The notes under the pieces are model-generated. The model did no database searches. It was not told the origin of the DNA and saw nothing but the letters and a program-made list of their open reading frames with translations. Positions 28,153-34,920 of a stretch of 42,568 bases of DNA are shown here, one piece after another. Positions within the stretch are counted from its first letter, which is position 1, and each line of letters opens with the position of its first letter. Origin of the DNA: Streptacidiphilus carbonis (lineage in GTDB: Bacteria > Actinomycetota > Actinomycetes > Streptomycetales > Streptomycetaceae); contig NZ_BBPM01000002.1 of the NCBI RefSeq assembly GCF_000787775.1, positions 165,480 to 208,047 of the forward strand, written 5' to 3'. A program made the translations under genes and the position numbers.

Positions 28153-28158
28153 TAGAAT
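28153..28158 (+). promoter_or_regulatory. -10 element placing the pyk transcript start at its ATG
   Basis: TAGAAT at 28153-28158 is followed by 7 bp and then the ATG at 28166. There is no good ribosome-binding site before this ATG, so a leaderless mRNA is likely. No clear -35 is at the ideal distance; TTGACC at 28121-28126 is too far upstream. Confidence 0.5.
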
Positions 28159-28165
28159 GAGCCAT

Positions 28166-29605
28166 ATGCGCCGAGCCAAGATCGTCTGCACCCTGGGTCC
28201 CGCGACGGACAACTTCGAACAGTTGAAAGCACTGATCGAAGCTGGAATGAACGTCGCCCGTCTGAACATGAGTCACGGCGTCCACGCCGACCACGAGGGG
28301 CGCTACAGGAACGTACGCGCCGCCGCCGAGTCGACCGGACGCGCCGTCGGCGTCCTCGCCGACCTGCAAGGCCCGAAGATCCGTCTGGCCACCTTCGCCA
28401 ACGGCCCGGTCACGGTGGAGAACGGTGACACCTTCACCATCACCACCGAGGACGTCCCGGGCGACCAGCACATCTGCGGTACCACCTACAAGGGCCTGCC
28501 CGGCGATGTGAAGCCCGGCGACCCGGTCCTGATCAACGACGGCGTGGTCGCCCTGGAGGTCGTCAGCGTCGACGGCCCCCGCGTGGTCACCCGCGTCGTC
28601 GAAGGCGGCGTCCTCTCCAACAACAAGGGCATCAACCTGCCCGGAGCAGCCGTCAACGTCCCCGCCCTGTCCGAGAAGGACAAGGAGGACCTGCGCTTCG
28701 CGCTGGCCCTCGGCGTCGACATGGTCGCCCTCTCCTTCGTCCGCAACGCCGCCGACATCAAGGACGTCCACGAGGTCATGGACGAGGTCGGGATCCGCGT
28801 CCCGGTCATCGCCAAGGTCGAGAAGCCGCAGGCGGTGGAGGCCATGGAGGAGATCGTCCTGGCCTTCGACGCGGTGATGGTGGCCCGCGGCGACCTCGCC
28901 GTCGAGTATCCGCTGGAGCGGGTGCCGCTGGTGCAGAAGCGCCTGATCACCCTGTGCCGCCGGAACGCCAAGCCGGTCATCGTCGCCACCCAGATGATGG
29001 AGTCGATGATCACCGCCTCGCGCCCCACCCGCGCCGAGGCCTCCGACTGCGCCAACGCCATCCTGGACGGCGCGGACGCGGTCATGCTCTCCGCCGAGTC
29101 CAGCGTGGGCAAGTACCCGATCGAGACCGTGCAGACCATGTCGCGGATCATCGAGGCGGCCGAGGAGGAACTGCTGTCGCAGGGCCTCCAGCCGCTGAAC
29201 CCGGGCCGCAAGCCGCGCACCCAGGGCGGCGCCGTCGCCCGCGCCGCCTGCGAGCTGGGCGACTTCCTCGGCGCCGAGGCGCTGGTGGCCTTCACCAAGT
29301 CCGGTGACACCGCCCGCCGGCTGTCCCGCTACCGTTCCCCGATCCCGGTGCTGGCCTTCACCCCCGACGCCTGCACCCGCAACCAGCTGGCCCTGAGCTG
29401 GGGCGTGGAGACCTTTGTGACCCCGCAGGTCGGCAACACCGACGCGATGGTCGACCAGGTCGACGAGGCGGTCCGCGGACTGGGCCGCTACACCGACGGC
29501 GACACCCTGATCGTGACCGCGGGTTCGCCCCCCGGCGTGGTCGGCACCACCAACATGCTCCGGGTGCACCACCTGGGCGAGAGCGGCAACGGCGGCAAGC
29601 GCTGA
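28166..29605 (+). CDS. pyk: Pyruvate kinase
   Basis: Makes pyruvate and ATP from PEP and ADP, the last step of glycolysis. 479 residues from the ATG at 28166 (protein starts RRAKIVCTLGPATDN after Met), which matches the normal N-terminus; an ATG at 28157 would add three residues. Landmarks: GMNVARLNMSHG, GVLADLQGPKIRLATF, the family signature VIAKVEKPQAVEAM with the catalytic Lys, DAVMVARGDLAVE, and VATQMMESMITASRPTRAEASDCANAILDGADAVMLSAES. The C-terminal regulatory domain is complete (TKSGDTARRLSRYRSPIPVLAFTPD). Streptomycetes often have two pyk genes. With pta-ackA just upstream it forms a carbon-overflow node. Confidence 0.96.
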   Translation: MRRAKIVCTLGPATDNFEQLKALIEAGMNVARLNMSHGVHADHEGRYRNVRAAAESTGRAVGVLADLQGPKIRLATFANGPVTVENGDTFTITTEDVPGDQHICGTTYKGLPGDVKPGDPVLINDGVVALEVVSVDGPRVVTRVVEGGVLSNNKGINLPGAAVNVPALSEKDKEDLRFALALGVDMVALSFVRNAADIKDVHEVMDEVGIRVPVIAKVEKPQAVEAMEEIVLAFDAVMVARGDLAVEYPLERVPLVQKRLITLCRRNAKPVIVATQMMESMITASRPTRAEASDCANAILDGADAVMLSAESSVGKYPIETVQTMSRIIEAAEEELLSQGLQPLNPGRKPRTQGGAVARAACELGDFLGAEALVAFTKSGDTARRLSRYRSPIPVLAFTPDACTRNQLALSWGVETFVTPQVGNTDAMVDQVDEAVRGLGRYTDGDTLIVTAGSPPGVVGTTNMLRVHHLGESGNGGKR

Positions 29606-29635
29606 CGCTGCGCGGGAGCCGCAAGCCGCCGCGGG

Positions 29636-29680
29636 ACGACGAAGGGCCTGTCCGGTCAGTCCGGACAGGCCCTTCGTCGT
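29636..29680. terminator. 20-bp perfect bidirectional terminator
   Basis: Arms 29636-29655 and 29661-29680 with a tcagt loop, between pyk (stop 29605) and the convergent secreted-protein gene (stop 29703). It is the longest simple loop-closed stem in the window and can serve both genes. Confidence 0.9.
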
Positions 29681-29702
29681 GTGCCGACCAGGGGTGGGGT
29701 GG

Positions 29703-31076
29703 TCAGCTCAGCGGGGTGTAGTACAGGTGCATGCCCGGGATGGTCAGGTTGCCGCCGGTCTGGCCCGCCTGGATCGCCGTGGCGTTGGTCAGTTCCAGCG
29801 TCAGCGGGATCGGCACCGAGCCGATCAGGTCGTACAGCCAGGCCGGCAGGGTGTCCGGGGTCAGCGTCAGGCTGACGCCCAGCCAGGCCAGCGGGATGCC
29901 CTCGGCCTTGGACAGTGTCCCGGAGAGGCTGGTCACGTACATCGTGACCGTGCCCCCGCGCATCGTGGACGTCGTGCCCGAACCGCCTTGGACGTGCAGC
30001 TTCCGGCCATCCTGCGGTGCGGACATGTCCAGGTTGTCGATGTTCACCTCCTGAGCGGTGAACTTCAGCACCCGGACGTCGCCGCCGGCCGTGTGGACCG
30101 TCTTCACGCCCCAGAACTGAGCGTTGATCAGCTCCAGCCGACTGGTCTTCAGGGTCCACGGGTCCACCGGGAAGGTCCCGGCCGGCAGGGTCTCCACCGG
30201 AGCGGCCAGCTTGCTGGCGTCACAGAGCTTGTTGGCCGCCGCGGCCGCCGAAGAGCTCGGGTTCGCCGAGGCACTGGCGGTGGGGCTCGCCGGCGCACTG
30301 GAGGAGGCGCTGCTGCTGGGCGACGCGGTCGCACCGGCCGAACTGCCGGCCGCCGGCGCCGAAGCGGAGGGAGAGGCGGCGGCAGAGGTGGCCGCGGCAC
30401 TCGGGGTCGAAGCGGTCGCGACTGCGGCGGCACGCGGGGCCGTCGTGGGGGAGGCGCTGGCGGAGGGACTGGCCGTGGCCGCACTGGCGCTCTTGCCGCT
30501 CAGCAGGCCGCCGAGGCCGTCCAGCAGGCCGGTGATCGGGTCCGTGGACTTGGTCGCGGCCTTGGTCGTGGCCGAGGCCGACGGGGTCGCCGCGGCGCCG
30601 GCCGGGGACGAGGCGCTGGGCGCGGCCGTGGCCGCGGTGGTCGCGGCGCTCTTCGTGGCCGCCCCCAACCGCTTCTGCACGGAGGCGGACGCGGACGACG
30701 CGGCGGCGCTCGGCGAGGCCGTCGCGGTCTTGGCGGCGCTCTTCGCGGCGCTGCTCGCGCTGCTGCTTGCGCTCGGCGTCGCCGCCGAGGAGGCCTGGGT
30801 GCACTCCGCGCCGGTCGCTCCCGCGCTGGGAGTCGCCTGCGCGGTGCTGGTCGAAGCGGTCTTGGACGCGTCGGCGGCGAACGCCAGCTTGGGCGCGATC
30901 GAACCCACCAGCAGCGCCGTCGGCACGGCGGTCATCGCCAGCATCCGTCCGACCGGGAGCTGCATCCGGTCGCGCACGCTCATCCTGGGGGCCGCGTGGC
31001 GCGCGCCGGAACGGGGCGGGGCGGGCTGCTCCGAGGGGATGGGACGGTCCGACCGGTTGGAGTCGGGGTCACTCAC
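29703..31076 (-). CDS. Secreted Ser/Ala/Pro-rich protein with unknown C-terminal domain
   Basis: 457 residues from the GTG at 31076, chosen because AGGAGGAG lies 8 bp upstream. A basic N-terminus is followed by a hydrophobic stretch (MLAMTAVPTALLVGSIAPKLAFA, about 50-72) ending in an AxA-like site, so it is likely exported. Next comes a linker of about 200 residues made almost only of Ala, Ser, Thr and Pro, then a ~160-residue globular domain (CDASKLAAPVETLPAGTFPV...VRVLKFTAQEVNIDNLDM...LTIPGMHLYYTPL). That domain has the strand-rich, NIDNL-type texture of the DUF6230 protein encoded two genes upstream and may be related. Start overlaps the DUF6114 gene by 8 bp, so the two are coupled. Function unknown; a wall-spanning display role is an inference from the linker. 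Confidence 0.85.
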   Translation of the reverse strand: MSDPDSNRSDRPIPSEQPAPPRSGARHAAPRMSVRDRMQLPVGRMLAMTAVPTALLVGSIAPKLAFAADASKTASTSTAQATPSAGATGAECTQASSAATPSASSSASSAAKSAAKTATASPSAAASSASASVQKRLGAATKSAATTAATAAPSASSPAGAAATPSASATTKAATKSTDPITGLLDGLGGLLSGKSASAATASPSASASPTTAPRAAAVATASTPSAAATSAAASPSASAPAAGSSAGATASPSSSASSSAPASPTASASANPSSSAAAAANKLCDASKLAAPVETLPAGTFPVDPWTLKTSRLELINAQFWGVKTVHTAGGDVRVLKFTAQEVNIDNLDMSAPQDGRKLHVQGGSGTTSTMRGGTVTMYVTSLSGTLSKAEGIPLAWLGVSLTLTPDTLPAWLYDLIGSVPIPLTLELTNATAIQAGQTGGNLTIPGMHLYYTPLS

Positions 31077-31626
31077 TTGTCGTCTCCTCCTGGGCGGGCT
31101 GGGCGGGCTCACCAGCGTGACGGCCGTTCTGGTCAGCCATCAGGTGGTTGAGCTTCACCTCTTCCTCGTCATCGGTGTCGTCACCGGTCTCGGCATCGGC
31201 CGCGGGCTTCTCCGGCTGCTCCTTGTTGGGCGCCCAGGAGCACACCAGCGCCCCGCCGATCAGCCCGGGGAACAGGCCCAGGCCGAAGCCGCCGAAGTTG
31301 GACACCGGCAGCGACACCAGCGCCAGCACGATGGCAGCGATCCCCGCGAAGGTCCGGATCAGCGGCTGGAACCACACCGAGATGCCCAGGGCGAGCAGCA
31401 GCAGCCCGATGACCGCCGCACCCGCGCCCGCGGTCGTCGCCATATGGATGCGCAGGGCGCCGACACTCAGGTCGTTGTACGGGAAGTACATGATCGGCAG
31501 GCTGGCCAGGGCCACGAGCAGTCCGCCCCAGAAAGGGCGGCTGCGGCGCCAGTTCCGGAAGGCCCGGCGTCCCTTGGCGAAGGCGTTCCCGGGCTCGGGC
31601 CGCGCCGGTACGGTCGCGCTCGTCAC
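31069..31626 (-). CDS. DUF6114 family integral membrane protein
   Basis: 185 residues; GTG start preceded by GGGAG at 7 bp. After a basic N-terminus (GRRAFRNWRRSRPFWGGLLVALASLPIMYFPYNDL) there are four hydrophobic segments within residues ~30-130, including AAVIGLLLLALGISVWFQPLIRTFAGIAAIVLALVSLPVSNFGGFGLG and LIGGALVCSW. The remaining ~55 residues form an acidic cytoplasmic tail (ETGDDTDDEEEV). From memory this architecture is DUF6114, a family usually found next to DUF6230. The middle gene of a three-gene unit and coupled to the next gene by overlap. A role as membrane partner of the two exported neighbours is an inference. Confidence 0.82.
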   Translation of the reverse strand: MTSATVPARPEPGNAFAKGRRAFRNWRRSRPFWGGLLVALASLPIMYFPYNDLSVGALRIHMATTAGAGAAVIGLLLLALGISVWFQPLIRTFAGIAAIVLALVSLPVSNFGGFGLGLFPGLIGGALVCSWAPNKEQPEKPAADAETGDDTDDEEEVKLNHLMADQNGRHAGEPAQPAQEETTSE

Positions 31627-31689
31627 GTGGCGACTCCCTGGTGGAGTAGTGCATTCGGCTGGAGTGGTGCGGAACGTTCGGGAACACAG

Positions 31690-31715
31690 CGGGGAGGGAC
31701 CTGGGCCCCTCCCCG
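31690..31715 (-). terminator. Hairpin between the DUF6230 and DUF6114 genes
   Basis: A 9-bp stem (31690-31698 and 31707-31715) with an 8-base loop in the 158-bp gap. It may partly stop transcription, so the exported DUF6230 protein would be made in excess over the two downstream products, or protect the upstream mRNA. Confidence 0.55.
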
Positions 31716-31784
31716 ACAGTGTGGTGCGGAGCCTTTCTGAGTCCTACCGGGGGGCCGGGGGGTGGACCGGCCGCACCCGGTGGG

Positions 31785-32441
31785 TCAGAAGCAGCCCTTG
31801 GAACCCGAAGCGAGAGACATGTGCAGGCCGTTCAGCGAGAACGTGGAGGCGGAGGTCGCCCACGCGGTCTGCTGGACGCCGGTCAGCGTCGCCGAGTCGG
31901 CTTCCTGAGCGAAGGCGCCCGCGCTGGTCGGGTCGCCGTTGTGGGTCCCGGCCCCGCCGAGCGCGCCGGTCGCGACACCGATGTTGATGCCGTTGAACGT
32001 CGCGGTGTCGGCCTTGAGGTCGGTCATGTCGATGTAAAGCGACTTCGCGTCGACCTCAGGACCGGTGGCCTTGCCCGTCACCGGGTCGTACGAGCCACCG
32101 GCGTTGATGGTGAGCGTGTACGACCCGAACGGGGTGGGGAAGTCCACCGACTGGCACAGCTGGTTGATGGTGGCCGAGCTGAAGCCCGAAACCGCCACCG
32201 GCACAGCCGTGTTGGAGTTGGTGGCCTGGCTGGTGTCATGCGAAAGGACGGTGCCGTACTGGGTGAAGCCCTGACCGACCAGCTTGCCGGCCGACACCTT
32301 GAACTGCTGCCCGGAGACGCTGAATGACGCTGCGAGCGCACCCTGGGCGATGCTGACGCCGACCGCAGCCGTGGCAGCGATGGTCGGAACCATGACAACG
32401 GCGAACCGCTTCCAGCGGGTCCTGCCGAAAGTCTGGGACAT
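31785..32441 (-). CDS. DUF6230 family secreted protein (annotated as cholesterol esterase in some streptomycetes)
   Basis: 218 residues from the ATG at 32441, set by a near-perfect AAGGAGG 8 bp upstream. The N-terminus RTRWKRFAVVMVPTIAATAAVGVSIAQGALAAS is a signal peptide or anchor with a likely cut after ALA. The mature part is strand-rich: FSVSGQQFKVSAGKLVGQGFTQYG, VAVSGFSSATINQLCQSV, SLYIDMTDLKADTATFNGINIGVATG, EADSATLTGVQQTAWATSASTFSLNGLHMSL, ending in KGCF. Two cysteines (NQLCQS and the C-terminal one) could form a disulfide. From memory, homologues are labelled cholesterol esterase, but no lipase GxSxG motif is visible, so I treat that name as doubtful. First gene of the three-gene unit. 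Confidence 0.85.
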   Translation of the reverse strand: MSQTFGRTRWKRFAVVMVPTIAATAAVGVSIAQGALAASFSVSGQQFKVSAGKLVGQGFTQYGTVLSHDTSQATNSNTAVPVAVSGFSSATINQLCQSVDFPTPFGSYTLTINAGGSYDPVTGKATGPEVDAKSLYIDMTDLKADTATFNGINIGVATGALGGAGTHNGDPTSAGAFAQEADSATLTGVQQTAWATSASTFSLNGLHMSLASGSKGCF

Positions 32442-33065
32442 AACGAGGTCCTCCTTCTCGGACGTACATCTCCGGCCTGCCCCGCTTGGGCCCCGGCCTG
32501 GGATGGGGAGAAGAGCTACGTCCTCGGGAAGGGGAGCGCGTCGGCTGCGGGCTTGAGCTCGTGAGCACGAATTCTCTTGATCGGCAGCATCGGCGATCAC
32601 CCCCGAGTGACAACCACATGCCGCGCTGGGTACGCGGCAGGGTGAGGACAGGCTCCACCGGACGGGGCTGGAGACCCCCCTGTCCTCAAGAGACCGGATC
32701 GCCGGCCCCTGCCCGGTGGGGATTCCGCGTCCACTCCCCCGACTGGCCGTCGAGGCGGTGGACAAGGACCGGGCGTGCCCGATGTTGGTCCAAACGGGGC
32801 CGCTGCACAAGTAGTTCATTACTGACGAGTAAGGAGTGCGTGAACCCAGAGGGGCAGATGAACGGCACCTGAACTACGGAGCGTGACATCCCGGAGGTCC
32901 AGCACCTGGGCAAAGTGCCGATACACCCATCAATCCGGCGACGATCGCCACGCACGGTGACTACCGCCGCCGGATGTCAAGATTTGGTAAACACGTGCTC
33001 TTGTCCCGACTTTGTCGCCAAATCTCCAGGATTCCCACAAACCCGCGCAGTGAACCGCAGAGCCC
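32442..33065. other. 624-bp intergenic region upstream of the DUF6230 gene
   Basis: No credible gene. It contains a nested hairpin (outer arms gaggacag/ctgtcctc at 32644-32651 and 32680-32687, inner arms ctcca/tggag at 32653-32657 and 32669-32673) and a perfect palindrome at 32819-32832. The length and these structures suggest a regulated promoter and long leader for the DUF6230 unit. A -10/-35 pair could not be fixed. Confidence 0.45.
32819..32832. promoter_or_regulatory. 14-bp palindrome TTACT-gacg-AGTAA
   Basis: Perfect 5-bp arms around four bases, in the long region between the DUF6230 and thioredoxin-like genes. The size and symmetry suit a TetR- or GntR-type regulator; the protein is unknown. 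Confidence 0.4.
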
Positions 33066-34037
33066 TCAGAACAGCTTGCGCGCCAGCGCCCCGCGCGCCT
33101 TCACCACCCGCTGGTCCTCGGCCCCGATGACCTCGAACAGACCCAGCAGGTGCTGGCGCACCCGGTCGCGGTCTTCGCCGAAGGTCCGGCCCACCAGGTC
33201 GACCAGCCGGCCGAAGGCGTCGTCCACATGACCGCCCACCAGGTCCAGGTCCGCCGCCGCCAGTTGGGCCGCGATGTCGTCGGGCTGCTCGGCCCCGGCC
33301 TTGCGCACCGCCTGCGGGTCCATGACCTGCACCCGCTGCAGCAGTTCGGCCTGCGCCAGCCCCAGCTTGGCCTCGAAGCTGCCCGGACGGTCGGACAGCA
33401 CATTGCGGTAGGCCTGGATCGCTCCGCCCAGGTCGCCCCGGTCCAGCGCCTCGTGCGCGGCGGACATCGCCGGATCGGCCGGCTCGGGCTGCTCCGCGGG
33501 CTCGCCGGCGGCACCGCCGGAACGGGCGCCGACCTCGCCGACGATGCCGAAGCGCTGCTCGGCGACGGTGATCAGCTGGTCCAGCAGCTGCCGGATCTCG
33601 GCCTCCTGGGCCGGACCCTCGAACAGCGGGACGAGCTGACCGGCGACGACCGCGAGCACCGTCGGCAGGTCCCGGATCTGGAGCTGGCGGGCCAGGTTCT
33701 GGCTGTTCCTGATGTCGACCCTGGCCAGGACGAAGCGGCCGTCGTACTCGGCCGCCAGCTTCTCCAGGACCGGGTTGAGCTCCTCGGCCGGGGCGTACCC
33801 CTCGGCCCAGAAGTTCAGTACCACCGGCACCTCGGCGGACAGCGGGACGACCTCGGCCTCGAACTCGGCCTCACTCACATCGAAGACCAGGGGCCCGGCC
33901 GAGGGGACCTCGCCGCCCTCCTGGGCCTGGCGGGCGCGGGCTGCGCGGGCCTGCTCCGCCTTCTCGGCGGCCTCCGCCGCCGCCTTCACCGCGGCGAGGT
34001 CGACCGCGCCGCGCATGGACATGTTCCGTGGCTGCAT
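33066..34037 (-). CDS. CnoX/YbbN-like thioredoxin-TPR protein without active-site cysteines
   Basis: 323 residues from the ATG at 34037, which has GGAGGA 8 bp upstream. Residues 11-45 are a charged, Ala-rich, probably coiled segment; 50-160 a thioredoxin fold (VVLNFWAEG...ELNPVLEKLAAEYDGRFVLARVDI...LQIRDLPTVLAVVAG) that keeps the cis-proline region; 195-320 a TPR-type helical domain (EALDRGDLGGAIQAYRNVLSDRPGSFEAKLGLAQAEL). The position of the redox motif CGPC reads Tyr81-Ala-Pro-Ala84, so it cannot do dithiol chemistry. The fold matches CnoX (YbbN) chaperedoxins, which hold unfolded proteins; a holdase role is inferred. Divergent from the TetR gene across a palindrome-bearing promoter region. 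Confidence 0.88.
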   Translation of the reverse strand: MQPRNMSMRGAVDLAAVKAAAEAAEKAEQARAARARQAQEGGEVPSAGPLVFDVSEAEFEAEVVPLSAEVPVVLNFWAEGYAPAEELNPVLEKLAAEYDGRFVLARVDIRNSQNLARQLQIRDLPTVLAVVAGQLVPLFEGPAQEAEIRQLLDQLITVAEQRFGIVGEVGARSGGAAGEPAEQPEPADPAMSAAHEALDRGDLGGAIQAYRNVLSDRPGSFEAKLGLAQAELLQRVQVMDPQAVRKAGAEQPDDIAAQLAAADLDLVGGHVDDAFGRLVDLVGRTFGEDRDRVRQHLLGLFEVIGAEDQRVVKARGALARKLF

Positions 34038-34137
34038 GGGCCTATCCTCCCCCGTCCAAGCGCTCCGGTGTGAATCGCCCACTGCATCAGGTGTGCGCGG
34101 ATCCCCATCCGCGCGGCAGCGTGGTTGTCACTTCTTT

Positions 34138-34154
34138 CGCTACGAGTCGTAGCG
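34138..34154. promoter_or_regulatory. 17-bp palindrome CGCTACG-agt-CGTAGCG, probable TetR operator
   Basis: Perfect 7-bp arms around three bases in the divergent region between the thioredoxin-like gene and the TetR gene. TTGTCA (34125-34130) and TAGCGT (34150-34155) form a possible promoter overlapped by the palindrome. Autoregulation by the adjacent TetR protein is the simplest reading. Confidence 0.6.
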
Positions 34155-34281
34155 TATATCCCCACCACCCCCGGGCGCACGCACTTCCGCGTGAACTGCG
34201 CCACTCCGATGCGCACGGGTGTTCCCAGCTCCGCAGTCCACTCGGATAACCTCCGTGGACCCCCCGTCGCAAGGAACCCCC

Positions 34282-34920
34282 ATGACCGAAGCCGCCGCCC
34301 CGCGCAAGGGCCGTCCCCGCAGCGCCGACGCCGATGCCGCGATCCTGGCCGCCACCAGGGAGGCCTTGGCGGAGCTGGGGTGGGGCGGGGTGACCATGGG
34401 GGACGTCGCGGTACGGGCCGGGGTGGCGAAGACGACGCTGTACCGGCGCTGGCCGTCCAAGAACGAGCTGGTGGTGGACGCCGTCGCGGTGCTGTTCGAC
34501 GAACTCCGGATGGCCGACCTCGGCAGCCTGCGGGCCGACATAGAAGCCGTGGTGCGGCAGTTCGCCGGGCTGCTGGCCCGGCCGGAGAGCCAGGCCGCCC
34601 TGCTGGCGCTGTTCGCCGAGGCCAGCCGGGACCCGGCGCTGCGGCGACGGGTCCGGGAGGCGATCATCGATCCGCAGAAGCGGCTGGTCCATCAGGGCCG
34701 CGCCGCCGCGCAGGCCCGCGGCGAGCTGGCCCCGGACGCCGGCCCCGAGGCGGCCCGCGAGGACGTCGACATCATCTTCGACACCATCGCGGGCGCCGTC
34801 GAGCACCGCATGCTGGTCAGCGGCGAGTGCGCCTCACCGGAGTGGATCAGCCGCTTCACCACCCTGCTGCTGACCCCGCTGACCTCGAAGCCGGATCAGA
34901 ACCCGGCCGGCTCCGTGTAG
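34282..34920 (+). CDS. TetR/AcrR family transcriptional regulator
   Basis: 212 residues; ATG at 34282 preceded by AAGGA at 6 bp. N-terminal helix-turn-helix is clear: GRPRSADADAAILAATREALAELGWGGVTMGDVAVRAGVAKTTLYRRWPSKNELVVDAV (about residues 9-67). The C-terminal ligand domain is helical, with FAGLLARPESQAALLALFAEASRDPALRRRVREAIIDPQ and DVDIIFDTIAGAVEHRMLVSG, typical of the TetR_C group. The ligand is unknown; acyl-CoA is a reasonable guess given the mutase next door. Its last 25 bp overlap the 3' end of the convergent mutase gene, so full transcription of either gene produces antisense RNA for the other. Confidence 0.92.
   Translation: MTEAAAPRKGRPRSADADAAILAATREALAELGWGGVTMGDVAVRAGVAKTTLYRRWPSKNELVVDAVAVLFDELRMADLGSLRADIEAVVRQFAGLLARPESQAALLALFAEASRDPALRRRVREAIIDPQKRLVHQGRAAAQARGELAPDAGPEAAREDVDIIFDTIAGAVEHRMLVSGECASPEWISRFTTLLLTPLTSKPDQNPAGSV

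Noticed and set aside
28121-28158. TTGACC ... TAGAAT as a full pyk promoter
   Set aside because: The 26-bp spacing is too long; only the -10 element is kept.
27464-29572. 702-codon open frame on the minus strand
   Set aside because: Antisense to ackA and pyk, both unambiguous enzymes.
31785-32441. Cholesterol esterase as the name of the DUF6230 protein
   Set aside because: No GxSxG nucleophile elbow or other hydrolase motif is visible; the label rests on remembered annotation of homologues.
34125-34160. TTGTCA ... TATATC as a second damage-type or vegetative promoter
   Set aside because: It lacks the GTG following TTGTCA and the spacing fits neither class; only the palindrome and a weak overlapping promoter are kept.
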